From an uncultured Clostridium sp. (GTDB lineage Bacteria; Bacillota; Clostridia; TANB77; CAG-508), in NCBI GenBank assembly GCA_948442365.1, contig CAOJRU010000015.1, positions 1-42,908 on the forward strand: DNA of 42,908 nucleotides, in the 5' to 3' direction. Positions 1-11,100 of this stretch are shown piece after piece. How positions within the stretch are numbered: position 1 is the stretch's first letter; each line of letters begins with the position of its first letter. The position numbers and the translations under genes are program-made. Under the pieces are notes generated by a model that saw nothing but the letters and a program-made list of their open reading frames with translations, did no database searches and was not told the DNA's origin.

Positions 1-471
1 TTATTCTTTTCTTCTCTATTTTTTCTATTGTTTATCAATATTTTTTCCTCCTCTTTTACAGTTTTACGTAGACTCTTGTATCTTATCTATTCTATTTTAT
101 ACTACAAGCTTTTTTCTTGAAAAACAAGAGGAAGTTTTTTCATATTCACTTATATTACAAGCTTTTTGTTCTTCTTATATTACGGAAATTCGACCTTTTT
201 TGCTTTTTCTTACTATTATTAAAATTTCTTTTCTTTTTTATGACATTTTCAAACAATGTATAAAATTTTAATAGGAGTATTTTTATCAGATATTTTTTCC
301 TCTATACTAAAAGTATTACTTATTTGTAAGTTCCCCAAATCAAACCTGTCCCAAAAAACACCAAAATGGCTAACTTGTGCCTGTCCCAAAATATACCAAA
401 ATGGATATGTTGTGCCTGTCCCAAAACATACCAAAACATACCATCCCCAAAATCATGTCAGTATTTTCCAT
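1..471. other. Non-coding AT-rich stretch upstream of the activase gene
   Basis: No convincing gene lies before position 550. The short open frames here have no ribosome binding site and no recognisable protein. The first 240 bases are very T-rich and hold nothing I can name. The only structured part is the 35-bp tandem repeat at 345-442, listed separately. Confidence 0.6.
345..442. repeat. 35-bp tandem repeat, about 2.8 copies
   Basis: Three consecutive units begin at 345, 380 and 415, each opening with CCTGTCCCAAAA and continuing with a conserved ACCAAAA block. The first two units also share ATGG and end in TTGTG; the third is cut short. The same unit occurs at 34980-35030, where two copies face each other. 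The GTGCCTGTCCC core resembles dispersed palindromic repeats of the REP type that are often mobilised by IS200-like transposases. That origin is inference; no transposase gene is in the window. Confidence 0.8.
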
Positions 472-500
472 TTGACAAAACGCTGTTTTCCGTATAAAAT
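472..500 (+). promoter_or_regulatory. Sigma-A type promoter for the activase gene
   Basis: A perfect -35 TTGACA at 472-477 and TAAAAT at 495-500 are separated by 17 bp. Transcription would start near 507. This places the Shine-Dalgarno-like GAAGGGG at 500-506 outside the message, so the ATG at 550, with AAAGGAAG at 534-541, is the better start than the ATG at 517. Confidence 0.65.
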
Positions 501-549
501 GAAGGGGATTGCATAGATGTATTTTATGTGCAGAAAGGAAGTTTTTGTC

Positions 550-3500
550 ATGAAGAATATAGAAAACATTTTACATGTTGGACTCGATGTTGGTTCAACT
601 ACAGTTAAGATTATTGTTATGGATAAAAATAAGAATACGATATATAAAGATTATCAAAGACATTTTTCAGATACGAAAAATACAGTTTGTAATGTTTTGG
701 AAGATTTATTAGCTAAGTTTCCTTTGAATTCTTTTACTTTGGCTCTTACGGGTTCAGGCGCTATGTCAGCTGCTAAGTTTTTAGGTGTTAATTTTATTCA
801 AGAAGTGGTTTCTTGTAAACGTTCGGTTGAAAAGTATATTCCTAAGACAGATGTGGTAATTGAACTCGGTGGAGAAGATGCCAAAATTATTTATTTTGAT
901 CAGTCCATTGAACAACGTATGAATGGTACTTGTGCTGGTCGGTACAGGAGCTTTTTTGGATCAAATGGCTTCTTTGCTACATACGGATACAGCTGGTCTA
1001 AATGAATTAGCGAAAGGTCATTCTACTATTTATCCTATTGCTTCGCGTTGTGGTGTTTTTGCCAAAACAGATATTCAACCTTTAATTAATGAAGGCGCTG
1101 CCAAAGAAGATATTGCTGCCTCTATTTTTCAAGCTGTTGTGAATCAGACTATTAGCGGTCTTGCCTGTGGTAGGCCAATTAGAGGTAATGTAGCTTTTTT
1201 AGGTGGTCCTTTAAATTATTTATCAGAATTGAGATTTAGATTTATTGAAACACTTCATTTAAAAGAAGATGAAATTATTGTACCCGAAGAAGCTCATCTT
1301 TTAGTCGCAAAAGGGGCTGCTTTAGACTCTATCCATTCAGATGTAATTACCACCAATGAATTACATGAAAAAATTGAAAACTTGAAAAACTCACAAGATA
1401 ATACAACGGTTCCTTTAGAACCTTTATTTAAGGATCCAGAAGATTATAAAATTTTTAAGGAAAGACATGCAAAAACAATGGTTCCAAAGGCTTCCTTAGA
1501 AGGTTATGAAGGAGATTGCTATCTTGGAATTGACGCGGGTTCTACTACTACTAAGTTAGCTTTAATTGATAAAGATGGAAAATTATTGTACTCTCTTTAC
1601 GAAAGCAACGAAGGAAATCCTCTAAAAAGTGTTATGAATATGTTAAAACAACTCTATAGGGTATTGCCTGAAAAAGCAGTTTTAAGATATAGTGGCGTTA
1701 CTGGATATGGAGAAAAGTTGATTCAAACGGCATTAAATGTAGATTTAAATGAAATCGAAACCATTGCTCACTATACGGCTGCTAAAACTTTTGAACCAGA
1801 GGTAACCGCTATTGTTGATATTGGTGGACAAGATATGAAATATATTCGTATGAAAGATGGCTCCATTGACAATATCATGTTAAACGAAGCTTGTTCTTCT
1901 GGTTGTGGCTCTTTTATTGAGACATTTGCTAAGAGTTTAAATTTAGAAATAGCAGAATTTGTAAAAGAAGCGATTAACGCTAAAAGACCTGTGGATTTAG
2001 GTTCTCGTTGTACGGTATTTATGAATTCCAAAATAAAACAAGCCCAAAAAGAAGGGTATTCTGTTGGTGATATTTCTAGTGGCTTGTCTTATTCTGTTAT
2101 TAAAAATGCGATTCAAAAAGTCATGAAAGTAAGAGATGTAGAAACACTTGGAAAACATATTGTCGTACAAGGTGGTACTTTTTATAATGATGCTGTTTTA
2201 CGTGCTTTTGAATGGATTGTTGGAAAAAATGTAGTTAGACCAGATATTTCTGGTTTAATGGGAGCTTACGGAATGGCTCTTTTATCCAAAGAACAGTATG
2301 AAGCAAACTTAGATATGGAATATACTTCTACTATTTTAAAAACAGAAGCATTAGATCAGTTAGAAATCAAGGTAACACATACACGTTGTAACATCTGTGA
2401 AAACCATTGTAAATTAACAATTAATAAATTTAGTAATGGACAAATACACGTATCTGGTAATCGTTGCGAAAGGGGATCTGGCATGATTACCAAAGAGAAA
2501 AAATTACCAAATTTGATCCAATACAAGCAAGAGAGACTTTTTGATTATAAACCTTTAGAAGAACCATATGCCCCTAGAGGAATTATTGGTATTCCTAGAG
2601 TTTTAAATATGTATGAAGATTATCCATTTTGGTTCACATTTTTAACAAATTTGGGGTTCCGTGTGATTCTTTCTGAAAAAAGTACACGTAAAACCTATGA
2701 AAAAGGAATGGAATCTATGCCATCGGAATCTGTTTGCTATCCAGCTAAACTTTCTCATGGTCATATTGAAAGCTTATTAGAACAAGGAATTACTACTATT
2801 TTTTATCCTTGCATGCCTTATTCTAGGAAAGAATATGAAAAAGCAGATAATCACTATAATTGTCCTATTGTTATTTCTTATTCTGAGGTATTGAAGAATA
2901 ATGTAGAAGGATTGAAAAAAAGTAACATAAAATTTTTGAATCCATTTTTACCATTTGATAAGAAGAATTTAGTAAAAAAGATGATGGAATTAGAAGAATT
3001 TAAGGAATATCATTTTTCCAGGTCTGAATTGGTGAAAGCTGCTGAAAAAGCCGAAATGGAATATCAAAAATGCAAAAAAGATATTCAAGATAAAGGTGCT
3101 GAAACTGTTAAATATTTAGAAGAAAATAACTTGAAAGGTATTGTTTTAGCAGGTCGTCCTTATCATGTAGATCCTGAAATTAATCATGGTATCGATACTT
3201 TAATTACTTCCTTAGGTCTTAGTGTATTAACAGAAGATAGCATTTCCAATAAAACTGAAGCCAAAAGACCAATTCGTGTGGTAGATCAATGGGTATATCA
3301 TGCTAGACTCTATGCAGCAGCAGATTTTGTAGGAAAACATGATTGTTTGGAATTAGTGCAATTAAATTCTTTTGGATGTGGTGTGGATGCTGTAACAACC
3401 GATCAAGTAGAAGAAATACTATCTAGTTTCCACAAAATGTACACTTTAATCAAAATAGATGAGGTAAATAACTTAGGGGCTGTTAGAATACGTATTCGTT

Positions 3501-4879
3501 CTTTATTAGCTAGTATGAAGAAACGTGAACAAGAAACCAAAAAGGAACAAGCATATGGTGATTATGGTGTAAAGAAAAAAGTATTTACAAAAGAAATGCG
3601 TAAGGATTACACGATTTTAATTCCTCAAATGGCTCCTATTCACTTTGAATTATTAGAAGCTGCTGTACGCTTTTCTGGGTATCATGTAGAGCTATTGCGA
3701 GAATGTACCCAAAAAACCGTAGAAACTGGTCTAAAATATGTGAATAATGATGCTTGTTACCCTTCTATTTTAGTAACGGGACAAATGATAGAAGCACTTC
3801 AATCTGGCAAATATGACCTAAATAAAACGGCTCTTATTATGTCACAAACAGGTGGTGGCTGTAGAGCAACGAATTATATTGGATTTATCCGTAAAGCGCT
3901 AAAAGACGCTGGATTTGAAAATATCCCAGTTATCTCCTTTAATATTGTTGGTATGGAAAAAATGCCTGGCTTTAAATTAACGGTTCCTCTTATGGAAAAA
4001 TTATTGAGAATGTTAGTTTATGGTGACTTATTACAAAAAATGTTATCTAAAAATAGAGCTTATGAAGTACATAAAGGCGAAACGCAAAAATTGTTTGACC
4101 TTTGGATGGATAAATGCAAAAAATTATTAGAAAAAGCATCGAATAAAGAATTTAAACAGAGTATTTATGATATGGTAGCTGATTTTGAAAAAATTGAACT
4201 AGATACTACTCTTCAAAAACCACGTGTTGGCATTGTTGGTGAAGTTTTAATTAAATACCATCCATTTGGTAATAATTATGTAGCTGACCTTTTAGAAAAA
4301 GAAGGAGCAGAAGTTATTTTACCAGATTTTATGGGTTTTGCTAAGTTTATGTGTACACATAAGATTACTTTTAATAATTTATTAAATATTAATAAGACTT
4401 CTTCCAAATTAATGAAAGCAGCTATTAAATTAATTGATATTTTAGAAAAAGATGTTAAGATTGCTTTGGCTAATTCCAAAAAAAACTACTTGCCACCATG
4501 TGATATTTGGCATTTAGAAGAAAAGGTAAAAGATGTACTATCAATCGGAAATCAAACTGGTGAAGGTTGGTTTTTAACAGCAGAGATGATTGAATATATT
4601 GAAAATGATATTCCCAATATTGTTTGTGTTCAACCTTTTGCTTGTCTACCAAATCATGTGGTTGGAAAAGGTGTTATTAAGACGATTCGTGAAAAATATC
4701 CAGAGGCTAATATTTCTCCTGTTGATTATGATCCTGGTGCTAGTGAAGCAAATCAGGCGAATAGAATTAAATTATTAATGACGGTTGCTAAGGATAATTT
4801 ACAGGCAAAACAAAAGGAAAAGCAAGCTTTGGATGATGAGAATAAAACAATAGGAAAGGAACAAGAAGAATTTATTTAA
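550..4879 (+). pseudogene. Fused acyl-CoA dehydratase activase (BcrAD/BadFG ATPase family), one-base frameshift
   Basis: Proteins of this family are ATP-dependent activators related to the 2-hydroxyacyl-CoA dehydratase and benzoyl-CoA reductase activases. This very long form, about 1440 residues here, carries two ATPase modules (GLDVGSTTVK near the N-terminus and GIDAGSTTTK near residue 323). A Cys-rich EACSSGCGSF motif near 446 is the expected iron-sulfur cluster site. A DUF2229-type domain (about 675-900) and a dehydratase D-component-like C-terminal region follow. The physiological substrate of the long form is not established. One extra base at about 940 breaks the frame: removing that C turns CAG-RYR into CAGGTGAFLDQM, and everything else reads through to 4879. 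Either the gene is recently inactivated or the base is a sequence error. It stands alone with its own promoter and a terminator at 4979-5010. Confidence 0.85.
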
Positions 4880-4978
4880 AACTCTATAGAAATATTTTAC
4901 AAAATGTTACATAGTTTAGTATATGTATGTAGTATTACTATATGTGAATAAAAAAATTACTTGTATATTCTTTCATGT

Positions 4979-5010
4979 AAAAAACAGGGAAATATATCTT
5001 CCCTGTTTTT
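4979..5010 (+). terminator. Intrinsic terminator after the activase gene
   Basis: An almost perfect hairpin (AAAACAGGGAA / TTCCCTGTTTT) ends in a T run. It lies 100 bases after the activase stop. The A run on the other side could let it serve the convergent patatin gene too. Confidence 0.75.
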
Positions 5011-5115
5011 ACTTATTTCTTTGCTATGTAGTTAAAACAATATCTCGATAAGTTTTATTATTGGTTACCTCTTTAATAAAGGTGCTTTACTATTATCTTG
5101 TTAATTTCAATATAT

Positions 5116-5973
5116 TTATAAAATTTTATTTATATATTTTTTGGTTTGTTCATATCCTAAATAATATAATTCATCTATTTTCTTCATATCCAATAAACCA
5201 ACTTTATTACTTTTAATTCTTAGAATGCTGTCAGCACCTTCCATCTCATAATTTGATAGTTCTTTGCATAATAGACTAATAGAACGACCCGCTACTTCTA
5301 CTAAATTTTTATCACAGCTTAGATTTACTTCCTCATCAAAAATAATGTTTAAAATCTTCTCTGCCCCTAAAGCTTTCAATTCCTTCCATGGTATATTTTC
5401 TCGAATTCCTCCATCAATTAATTTTGTATTTTTATAAGGACAGGGAGAAAAAACTACAGGATAACTACAACTTGCTCTTACTGCTTTTCCTATATTCATA
5501 TCATTTATGTATGCAACTGAATTGGAAAAATCCTCTTTTCTAAATTGACAAGAAGTAAAACAAACTACTTCTCCTTTACATAAATCCACACTTGGTATGA
5601 CTAATGGTTTTTGAATATCTGATATATTACAAATTTGTTTAGATTTTCCTATTTGATTAATTAATTTTTCAATTTGTTTTCCACTATTTAATCCATCAAT
5701 ACATATTTGCCCTGTAAAAATTAAGCCTAAAATTAATTTAAAAATATTTCCAATATCAACATATTTTATTTTTTTACAGTATTTTTTAAATATCTTGTAC
5801 ATTTCATCTGCTTGAAACCCCATAGCATATAAACAAGCTACAATACTTCCAGAAGAGGTACCTCCTACATATCCAAATTTTATGTTACTTTCTTCTAATG
5901 CTTTAATGGCTCCAATATGAGCAGCTCCTTTGACACCACCACCAGCTAAGCATAATCCTCTTTTATTTTTCAT
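5116..5973 (-). CDS. Patatin-like phospholipase
   Basis: The 285-residue protein has the full patatin signature. The glycine-rich oxyanion loop GGGVKG is at residues 11-16, the nucleophile elbow GTSSG has its catalytic serine at about residue 40, and the second dyad residue is the Asp of LIDGG near 187. Patatin-like proteins are serine-aspartate lipid acyl hydrolases; in bacteria they act on membrane phospholipids or serve as toxins or effectors. No signal peptide is visible, so it is probably cytosolic. GGAAGG precedes the ATG at 5973. It is divergent from the J-domain gene across 136 bases. It sits beside the T4SS-like cluster but on its own transcript, so an effector role is only a possibility. 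Confidence 0.9.
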   Translation of the reverse strand: MKNKRGLCLAGGGVKGAAHIGAIKALEESNIKFGYVGGTSSGSIVACLYAMGFQADEMYKIFKKYCKKIKYVDIGNIFKLILGLIFTGQICIDGLNSGKQIEKLINQIGKSKQICNISDIQKPLVIPSVDLCKGEVVCFTSCQFRKEDFSNSVAYINDMNIGKAVRASCSYPVVFSPCPYKNTKLIDGGIRENIPWKELKALGAEKILNIIFDEEVNLSCDKNLVEVAGRSISLLCKELSNYEMEGADSILRIKSNKVGLLDMKKIDELYYLGYEQTKKYINKIL

Positions 5974-6056
5974 TGTTTTCCTTCCTTTCCTATCTTATTT
6001 TAAATTAACAGCATTAAGCAATCTTACTGTTCTACCATATTTTATGAATTGCCCCA

Positions 6057-6085
6057 TTGAAAGATTCTTCATTTTGTGTTATATT
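6057..6085 (+). promoter_or_regulatory. Candidate promoter for the J-domain gene
   Basis: TTGAAA at 6057-6062 and TATATT at 6080-6085 are 17 bp apart. The predicted start at about 6092 falls at the ribosome binding site GGAAAGGA (6091-6098), which is tight, so the true start may differ. Confidence 0.4.
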
Positions 6086-6109
6086 ATTTTGGAAAGGACT
6101 TGTATTAAT

Positions 6110-6754
6110 ATGAATAAAAATTATTATGATATCCTACAAGTAAATAAAAACGCTTCTCCTGAAATTATAGAAAAAGCTTATAAGATATTAGCTAAAAAAT
6201 ACCATCCAGATTTACAACCAGAAGATCAAAAAAAGCAAGCAGAGGAGATTTTAAAAGAAATTAACGAAGCCTATGAAGTGTTGTCAACCCCTGAAAAGAA
6301 AAAAGATTACGATGACTCTCTTTTAGAAGAGGAAACGCAAAAACATTCTGAATCAAATTCTTATTATAATCATGAAAATACTAGTACAAATTTTAACTCT
6401 ATCCCTATTCATGAATTAAAATATAGACAACAACAAGAATTATTACGCCAGCAAAAATTACAGCAGGAACAACAATATCAACAACAATTACAACGTGAAA
6501 AAGAATTAGCCTATCAAGAACAATTACAACAAGCTAGAGAAAAGGCATACTATGATGCTTATATTCAAGATTTAAAAAATCTCGGTTATAAAATACGATA
6601 TAAAAAGTCTTTAAAAGATTACATAAAGGATTTTACCGCTATTATCCTCACTATCTTCATTTTATTCTTACTATGGCAAATTCCTTCTGTTCAGAACTTT
6701 TTTATTCATTTATTGAAAGATAATGAAATACTACAGAAATTCTTTACCAGATAA
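6110..6754 (+). CDS. Membrane-anchored J-domain (DnaJ-like) protein
   Basis: The 214-residue protein starts with a J domain (about 1-68) containing the HPD tripeptide at 32-34 that stimulates Hsp70 ATPase. A long Gln-rich, probably coiled-coil stretch follows (about 105-150), then one hydrophobic segment near residues 170-190. It lacks the zinc-finger and client-binding domains of DnaJ, so it is a class III J protein likely to recruit DnaK to the membrane for a specific client. An upstream in-frame extension exists, but GGAAAGGA at 6091-6098 and the J-domain boundary fix the start at 6110. It converges on the T4SS-like cluster with a shared terminator. Any link to that machine is conjecture. 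Confidence 0.85.
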   Translation: MNKNYYDILQVNKNASPEIIEKAYKILAKKYHPDLQPEDQKKQAEEILKEINEAYEVLSTPEKKKDYDDSLLEEETQKHSESNSYYNHENTSTNFNSIPIHELKYRQQQELLRQQKLQQEQQYQQQLQREKELAYQEQLQQAREKAYYDAYIQDLKNLGYKIRYKKSLKDYIKDFTAIILTIFILFLLWQIPSVQNFFIHLLKDNEILQKFFTR

Positions 6755-6794
6755 AAATTTACCAAAAGGATTAACCTCTTGGTAAATTTTTTTA
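6754..6794. terminator. Bidirectional terminator between convergent genes
   Basis: The hairpin AAATTTACCAA / TTGGTAAATTT has a T run on each strand. It lies exactly between the J-domain stop (6754) and the stop of the last T4SS-cluster gene (6792), so it ends both transcripts. Confidence 0.8.
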
Positions 6795-8162
6795 TCCTTC
6801 AAAACGAAAGGACATAACAAAATCTAATTCATCTCTTAATTGCATAATAATCGTAATTGGCGTTGCTTCTCCGCTTTCCTCTATTGCTATCAAATTAATA
6901 TCTTGTATATTGATTTCATTTTCTTCTGAAAAATTGCTATATTGTATTTCATAATGTAACGGTAATTTCTCTCTCATAACATTTTCAAATTCCTCTTGAC
7001 TACCAAATGTATTTTTTCGATAGGTTTCATCTATTACCTTATAAGCTGCTGTATAATCTCTGTTATTTAACATTTGTACCCATTTATCAATATTCATCAT
7101 AACTTTGTTTTTCTTATCTTTTGCTTGATAAGCTTCTATAAATTTTTCAGTTGGTATGGTATAGGTATCTAATTGTAAAGTAAAATTCAAAACTGCATCT
7201 TCTTTAAAAATATACAAATTTCCAAATTGATCTACACAAATATATTCTGTATAATCTCCATTATGATTTACTTGATATTTTTTTAATTCTACTTTATTGA
7301 TTTCTTTCCAGTTATTTCGTAGATAACTTTTAAAGTTATCTAACTCACCAAATCTCTTTGTAGCATATTCTTTATTTAAACACTCAAAGGCAAATTCTAC
7401 ATCATAAATCATGTTTGTTTTATAATTGGTAAAATATTTCTGACACATTTCCTGATCTATATTAGATTCTATAGAAAATGCGTTATCATTATTTTTTTCT
7501 ATTATCTCTTCGTTATATAATTGTATATTTTCACTTTCAAATAAGTCTATCTTCTCTGATTCTATATATTCCTTTGGTAATATAGCAAAGGTATTATTAA
7601 CATAGTCTAATAATACTACCATGTTGAAATCTCTTTTACTGCCATCTTCTTTTTTTATGAATACGCCTTCTACTATATAAGCACAAATATTAGTAGTTTC
7701 TTCATAGGGAATGAAACTTGCTGTTTGAACCGATTTATAAATATTGCTTACCCTTACTATTTCGTCTTTTGTTCCAATCGTTTCGTATATATTTTGTTGC
7801 GTTATTTTTAATGTTTCTTGTACAAATTTAGGAATAATATGCATTAATTGTTGCTCTATTCTTTTATTATCTTCTTCTTCCCTTTCTTCCAATATAGCTC
7901 CACTTTCTTTTATTTCTTGTATCATTCGCAAGTTGTCTGAATAATTACAATATGTATTTAAACAATTTTGTACCTGAATCCATTCACTTTTACTCTCTAT
8001 TTTTTTCAATTGATTGACTTTCTGAAAAGATTCTTCTCTTGTCATATTAACCACATTGTCTTCTCCTTTTGTGTTAAGAAATACTTTATATATTATTATG
8101 ATACTTATTGTAAATATAATAAGTATTAATAAAATGATAATCCATTTTTTTATCTTATCCAT
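6792..8162 (-). CDS. Membrane-anchored protein of the T4SS-like cluster, possible NTF2/VirB8-like fold
   Basis: I do not recognise this 456-residue protein by family. It has a short Lys-rich cytosolic start and one transmembrane segment (about 8-28), and the rest should be outside the cell. The C-terminal 100 residues (WVQMLNNRDYTAAYKVID onward) look like the helix-plus-sheet NTF2-like domain that VirB8 and TcpC proteins use; a similar pattern may occur in the middle part. It is the last gene of the - strand T4SS-like cluster, 14 bases after the hydrolase gene, and ends at the shared terminator. A scaffold role on the outer face of the membrane is inferred from topology and context. Confidence 0.6.
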   Translation of the reverse strand: MDKIKKWIIILLILIIFTISIIIIYKVFLNTKGEDNVVNMTREESFQKVNQLKKIESKSEWIQVQNCLNTYCNYSDNLRMIQEIKESGAILEEREEEDNKRIEQQLMHIIPKFVQETLKITQQNIYETIGTKDEIVRVSNIYKSVQTASFIPYEETTNICAYIVEGVFIKKEDGSKRDFNMVVLLDYVNNTFAILPKEYIESEKIDLFESENIQLYNEEIIEKNNDNAFSIESNIDQEMCQKYFTNYKTNMIYDVEFAFECLNKEYATKRFGELDNFKSYLRNNWKEINKVELKKYQVNHNGDYTEYICVDQFGNLYIFKEDAVLNFTLQLDTYTIPTEKFIEAYQAKDKKNKVMMNIDKWVQMLNNRDYTAAYKVIDETYRKNTFGSQEEFENVMREKLPLHYEIQYSNFSEENEINIQDINLIAIEESGEATPITIIMQLRDELDFVMSFRFEG

Positions 8163-8176
8163 ACATAAAACTCCTC

Positions 8177-11100
8177 TTATTTACCTAATACAAATACTCC
8201 TTGTGAACCAGCACTAAATACTTGATTGTAAGAATATCCTTGATCTGTTGTATAATAACGACCTGATTCCAATACATAATATTGGTCTCCTTCTCTACCA
8301 TTACACATAATAAAGTGTCCTCCACCAGTATATATTCCATTTGCATAAATACTAAAAATGCAAACTTTTCCAGAATCTAATGCCGCATCAATTGCTGATT
8401 TATCATTTCTATTGATAAATTCATACGTCAATCCATACTTTGTTGCTACGGCTTGTGCTGAACCTGCTCCATTAGAAACAGTATTCATATTGATAGAATT
8501 TAAATAATCTACAATCATATCTGGTGTAATATCTTGTCCTAATAGTCCAGAAGTAGCCATTGCTAGGGCACATGGACCACAACCACCATCTTTTATGGTT
8601 TTTCCAGGTCCATAATTATATGGTTTTTTTGCCCATCTCTTATCAGATTGGTAATAACGAGGGCAACTTACGCCTTTTGTACTCCAACCATCTTTTGAAG
8701 CTGTTCCAGTAGGTTTTGTTTGATTAGCATATTTATTATAAATTGCTCTTGCATTTCCTTGTCTTTCTCCTCCACTACTGTCGCCAGCTCTTTCAAAGTA
8801 TTTAAAGAATAAATCAGATGCTTCTTCTGGTGTCTGTGCCTGCATAAATGCTACTCGTCCACTTGTTGGAATAAATCCTCCACCACTTTCTGACATTTCA
8901 ATCAATAGCCATTCTATTTGTGCCTCTTCATTATCAATACCAACCCCTTTTTTTATAGTTAAATCATACAGTCCTTTTTTTCTACTAGAAGTTGTCCATT
9001 GGGCTAATCCATATCCCGCACTATCAGACGTAAATGCTGTATAACTACCATTATTAACAGCTTCTGTGTAGGCTTCATCCGTATACCCCAATTCTTTATT
9101 ATATGTATTCTGTAAATTATTAGCTTTAAATCCTGATTCTTGTTGGAAGTTACCCATTGCTCCTGCTGCTGCTTCTTTACTATAACCAGCATCGATTAGC
9201 CCCCACCAAACTTTTTCTTCAAAGGAACTACCAAAGTAATTACCACCATTACTGTGGAAATTACTTATGTTATATTCACTAAAATCAAATTCTACTACCC
9301 CATTATCATGGCTAGTTGCTTTATATATCAAATATTTTGTTAAATCTAATAAATTAGTAGTTTTTTCATTAGCTTCCAATATATTAAATAAATATCCTTC
9401 TCTTACCAAATTGTTCATTTTGGTGTACTGATATATTTCTACAAATTTATGTTCATTTCCTTGAACAGTAGCTTCTCCTGAATCATAAGTTATTGTCATA
9501 TTCTCTATGTCTGTTTTTGTCTTTTGATAAGTTGTCCAATCAATGTAAGTTGTTATTTCTTTTTTCTCTTTCTTTTTATTCTTATCTTTACTAACAACTT
9601 CTACCTCTTTTGTTTTTTCATATGTACCAGAATCTATTTTCTCTCCACTTGTTTCACTATTACTAGAACTTTGATTAACTTTTCCTTTTATGTCAAATTC
9701 TTTTTCTTCATTTCCATCCCAATTCAATGCTTTACTACTATAACTATTTTCTTTATAAAATTTAACAAACCAAGTATCTGCATAGGTAATTTCTATCTTA
9801 GGATTACAAGTTTCTATAGTAGTATTTGTAGTTTCTACTGTTTTTTCTCCTTTACTATACTCTTTATCGGTTGCTTCCGTCCATTGAATCTTATTTTCTA
9901 CGTTTTTTGTTGTCATAATATTGTCCTGAACAGCAATGACAATTTCTGTTTCATTAATTATTTCGTCGGCTAATCTTTCGGAAAACTCTGTTTCATTAGT
10001 ATCAAAATAAAAATACAATAAATATTCAAATGGCATAATATATTTTGTTAAAGCGGTTTCCAAACTTATAGATGTATTTTTCTTATAAGTAATTCCATTA
10101 TTTTTTGTCTCCCATGCAACAGTAGTTAAATTTCGATTCTCATCTAAGGTATAAACTTTTAAAATTTGATTTTTTGCATTATTATCTCCTGCATTAGCAT
10201 TTGTTATCAAATTCTCTAATTCTTGAGGTTCTATATATTTCAAATTATATACTTTAGAAGAAATGCTTTCTTGTGTTGATTGATTTGTAATATTAGTTGA
10301 TGTATAGCCAGCATGATCCGCTTCTAAATATTTTTGGATTCCATTTACAATTCCTTGTGCATATTTATCGATACCATCTTCTTTTAAAAGTTTTGCATCT
10401 GGATCTCCACTTATGTATCCCCCTTCTGTTACTACTGATGGGAAACCAGAATTTGTAGCATTTTCTATAATTCCTAAACTCTTACCACACTTTTCAATAT
10501 CCGCTCCAGCATTCTGGTTTGGTAATCCCATTGAATCTGCTATTGATTCTGATAAAATTTCCGCCAACTGTCTAGAAATTCCATCTCCATCTTTATAGAT
10601 TGCTTCTACTCCACTTCCACTACCTGCATTATAATGTATTTGAATACATAAATCTGGTTTTGCTTCTTTTGCTTTTGTCGTTCTTTCTTCTTTTTTTACT
10701 CCTCCTGGATTACTGGATGTACTTCCAACTTGTACTACTGTTACATTATCATATTTGGCTAACAATTTTTCTACTTTTTTAGCTGTCTTTATTGTTAGTT
10801 CTTCTTCTATTAAATCACCATTTCTGGCTCCTTTATCATCTGTATTATTGTGTCCTGCAGCTATTGCAATGGTATAAGTTTGTCCTTCTTTTCCTATTGT
10901 TTCTTTTTCTTCTCGATTGGCTTCTTCTTTTCTTGAAGTAACTTCTTGTTTTCTTCCACTTATTTTATTTGCTGTTTCTTTGTTTTCTACCATACTTGCA
11001 CTAATATAAACAGCTTTGTTCTCTGTCTTAACTTCTATATAAACTTTAGATAATGAATTATTCAGTGCATTTACACTTTTTTTATACGTTCCTGTATAGG

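Noticed and set aside
249..516. Overlapping short frames on both strands
   Set aside because: They read through the 35-bp tandem repeat and have no start signals.
9524..9973. 149-codon frame on the + strand
   Set aside because: It is a low-complexity shadow inside the hydrolase gene on the opposite strand.
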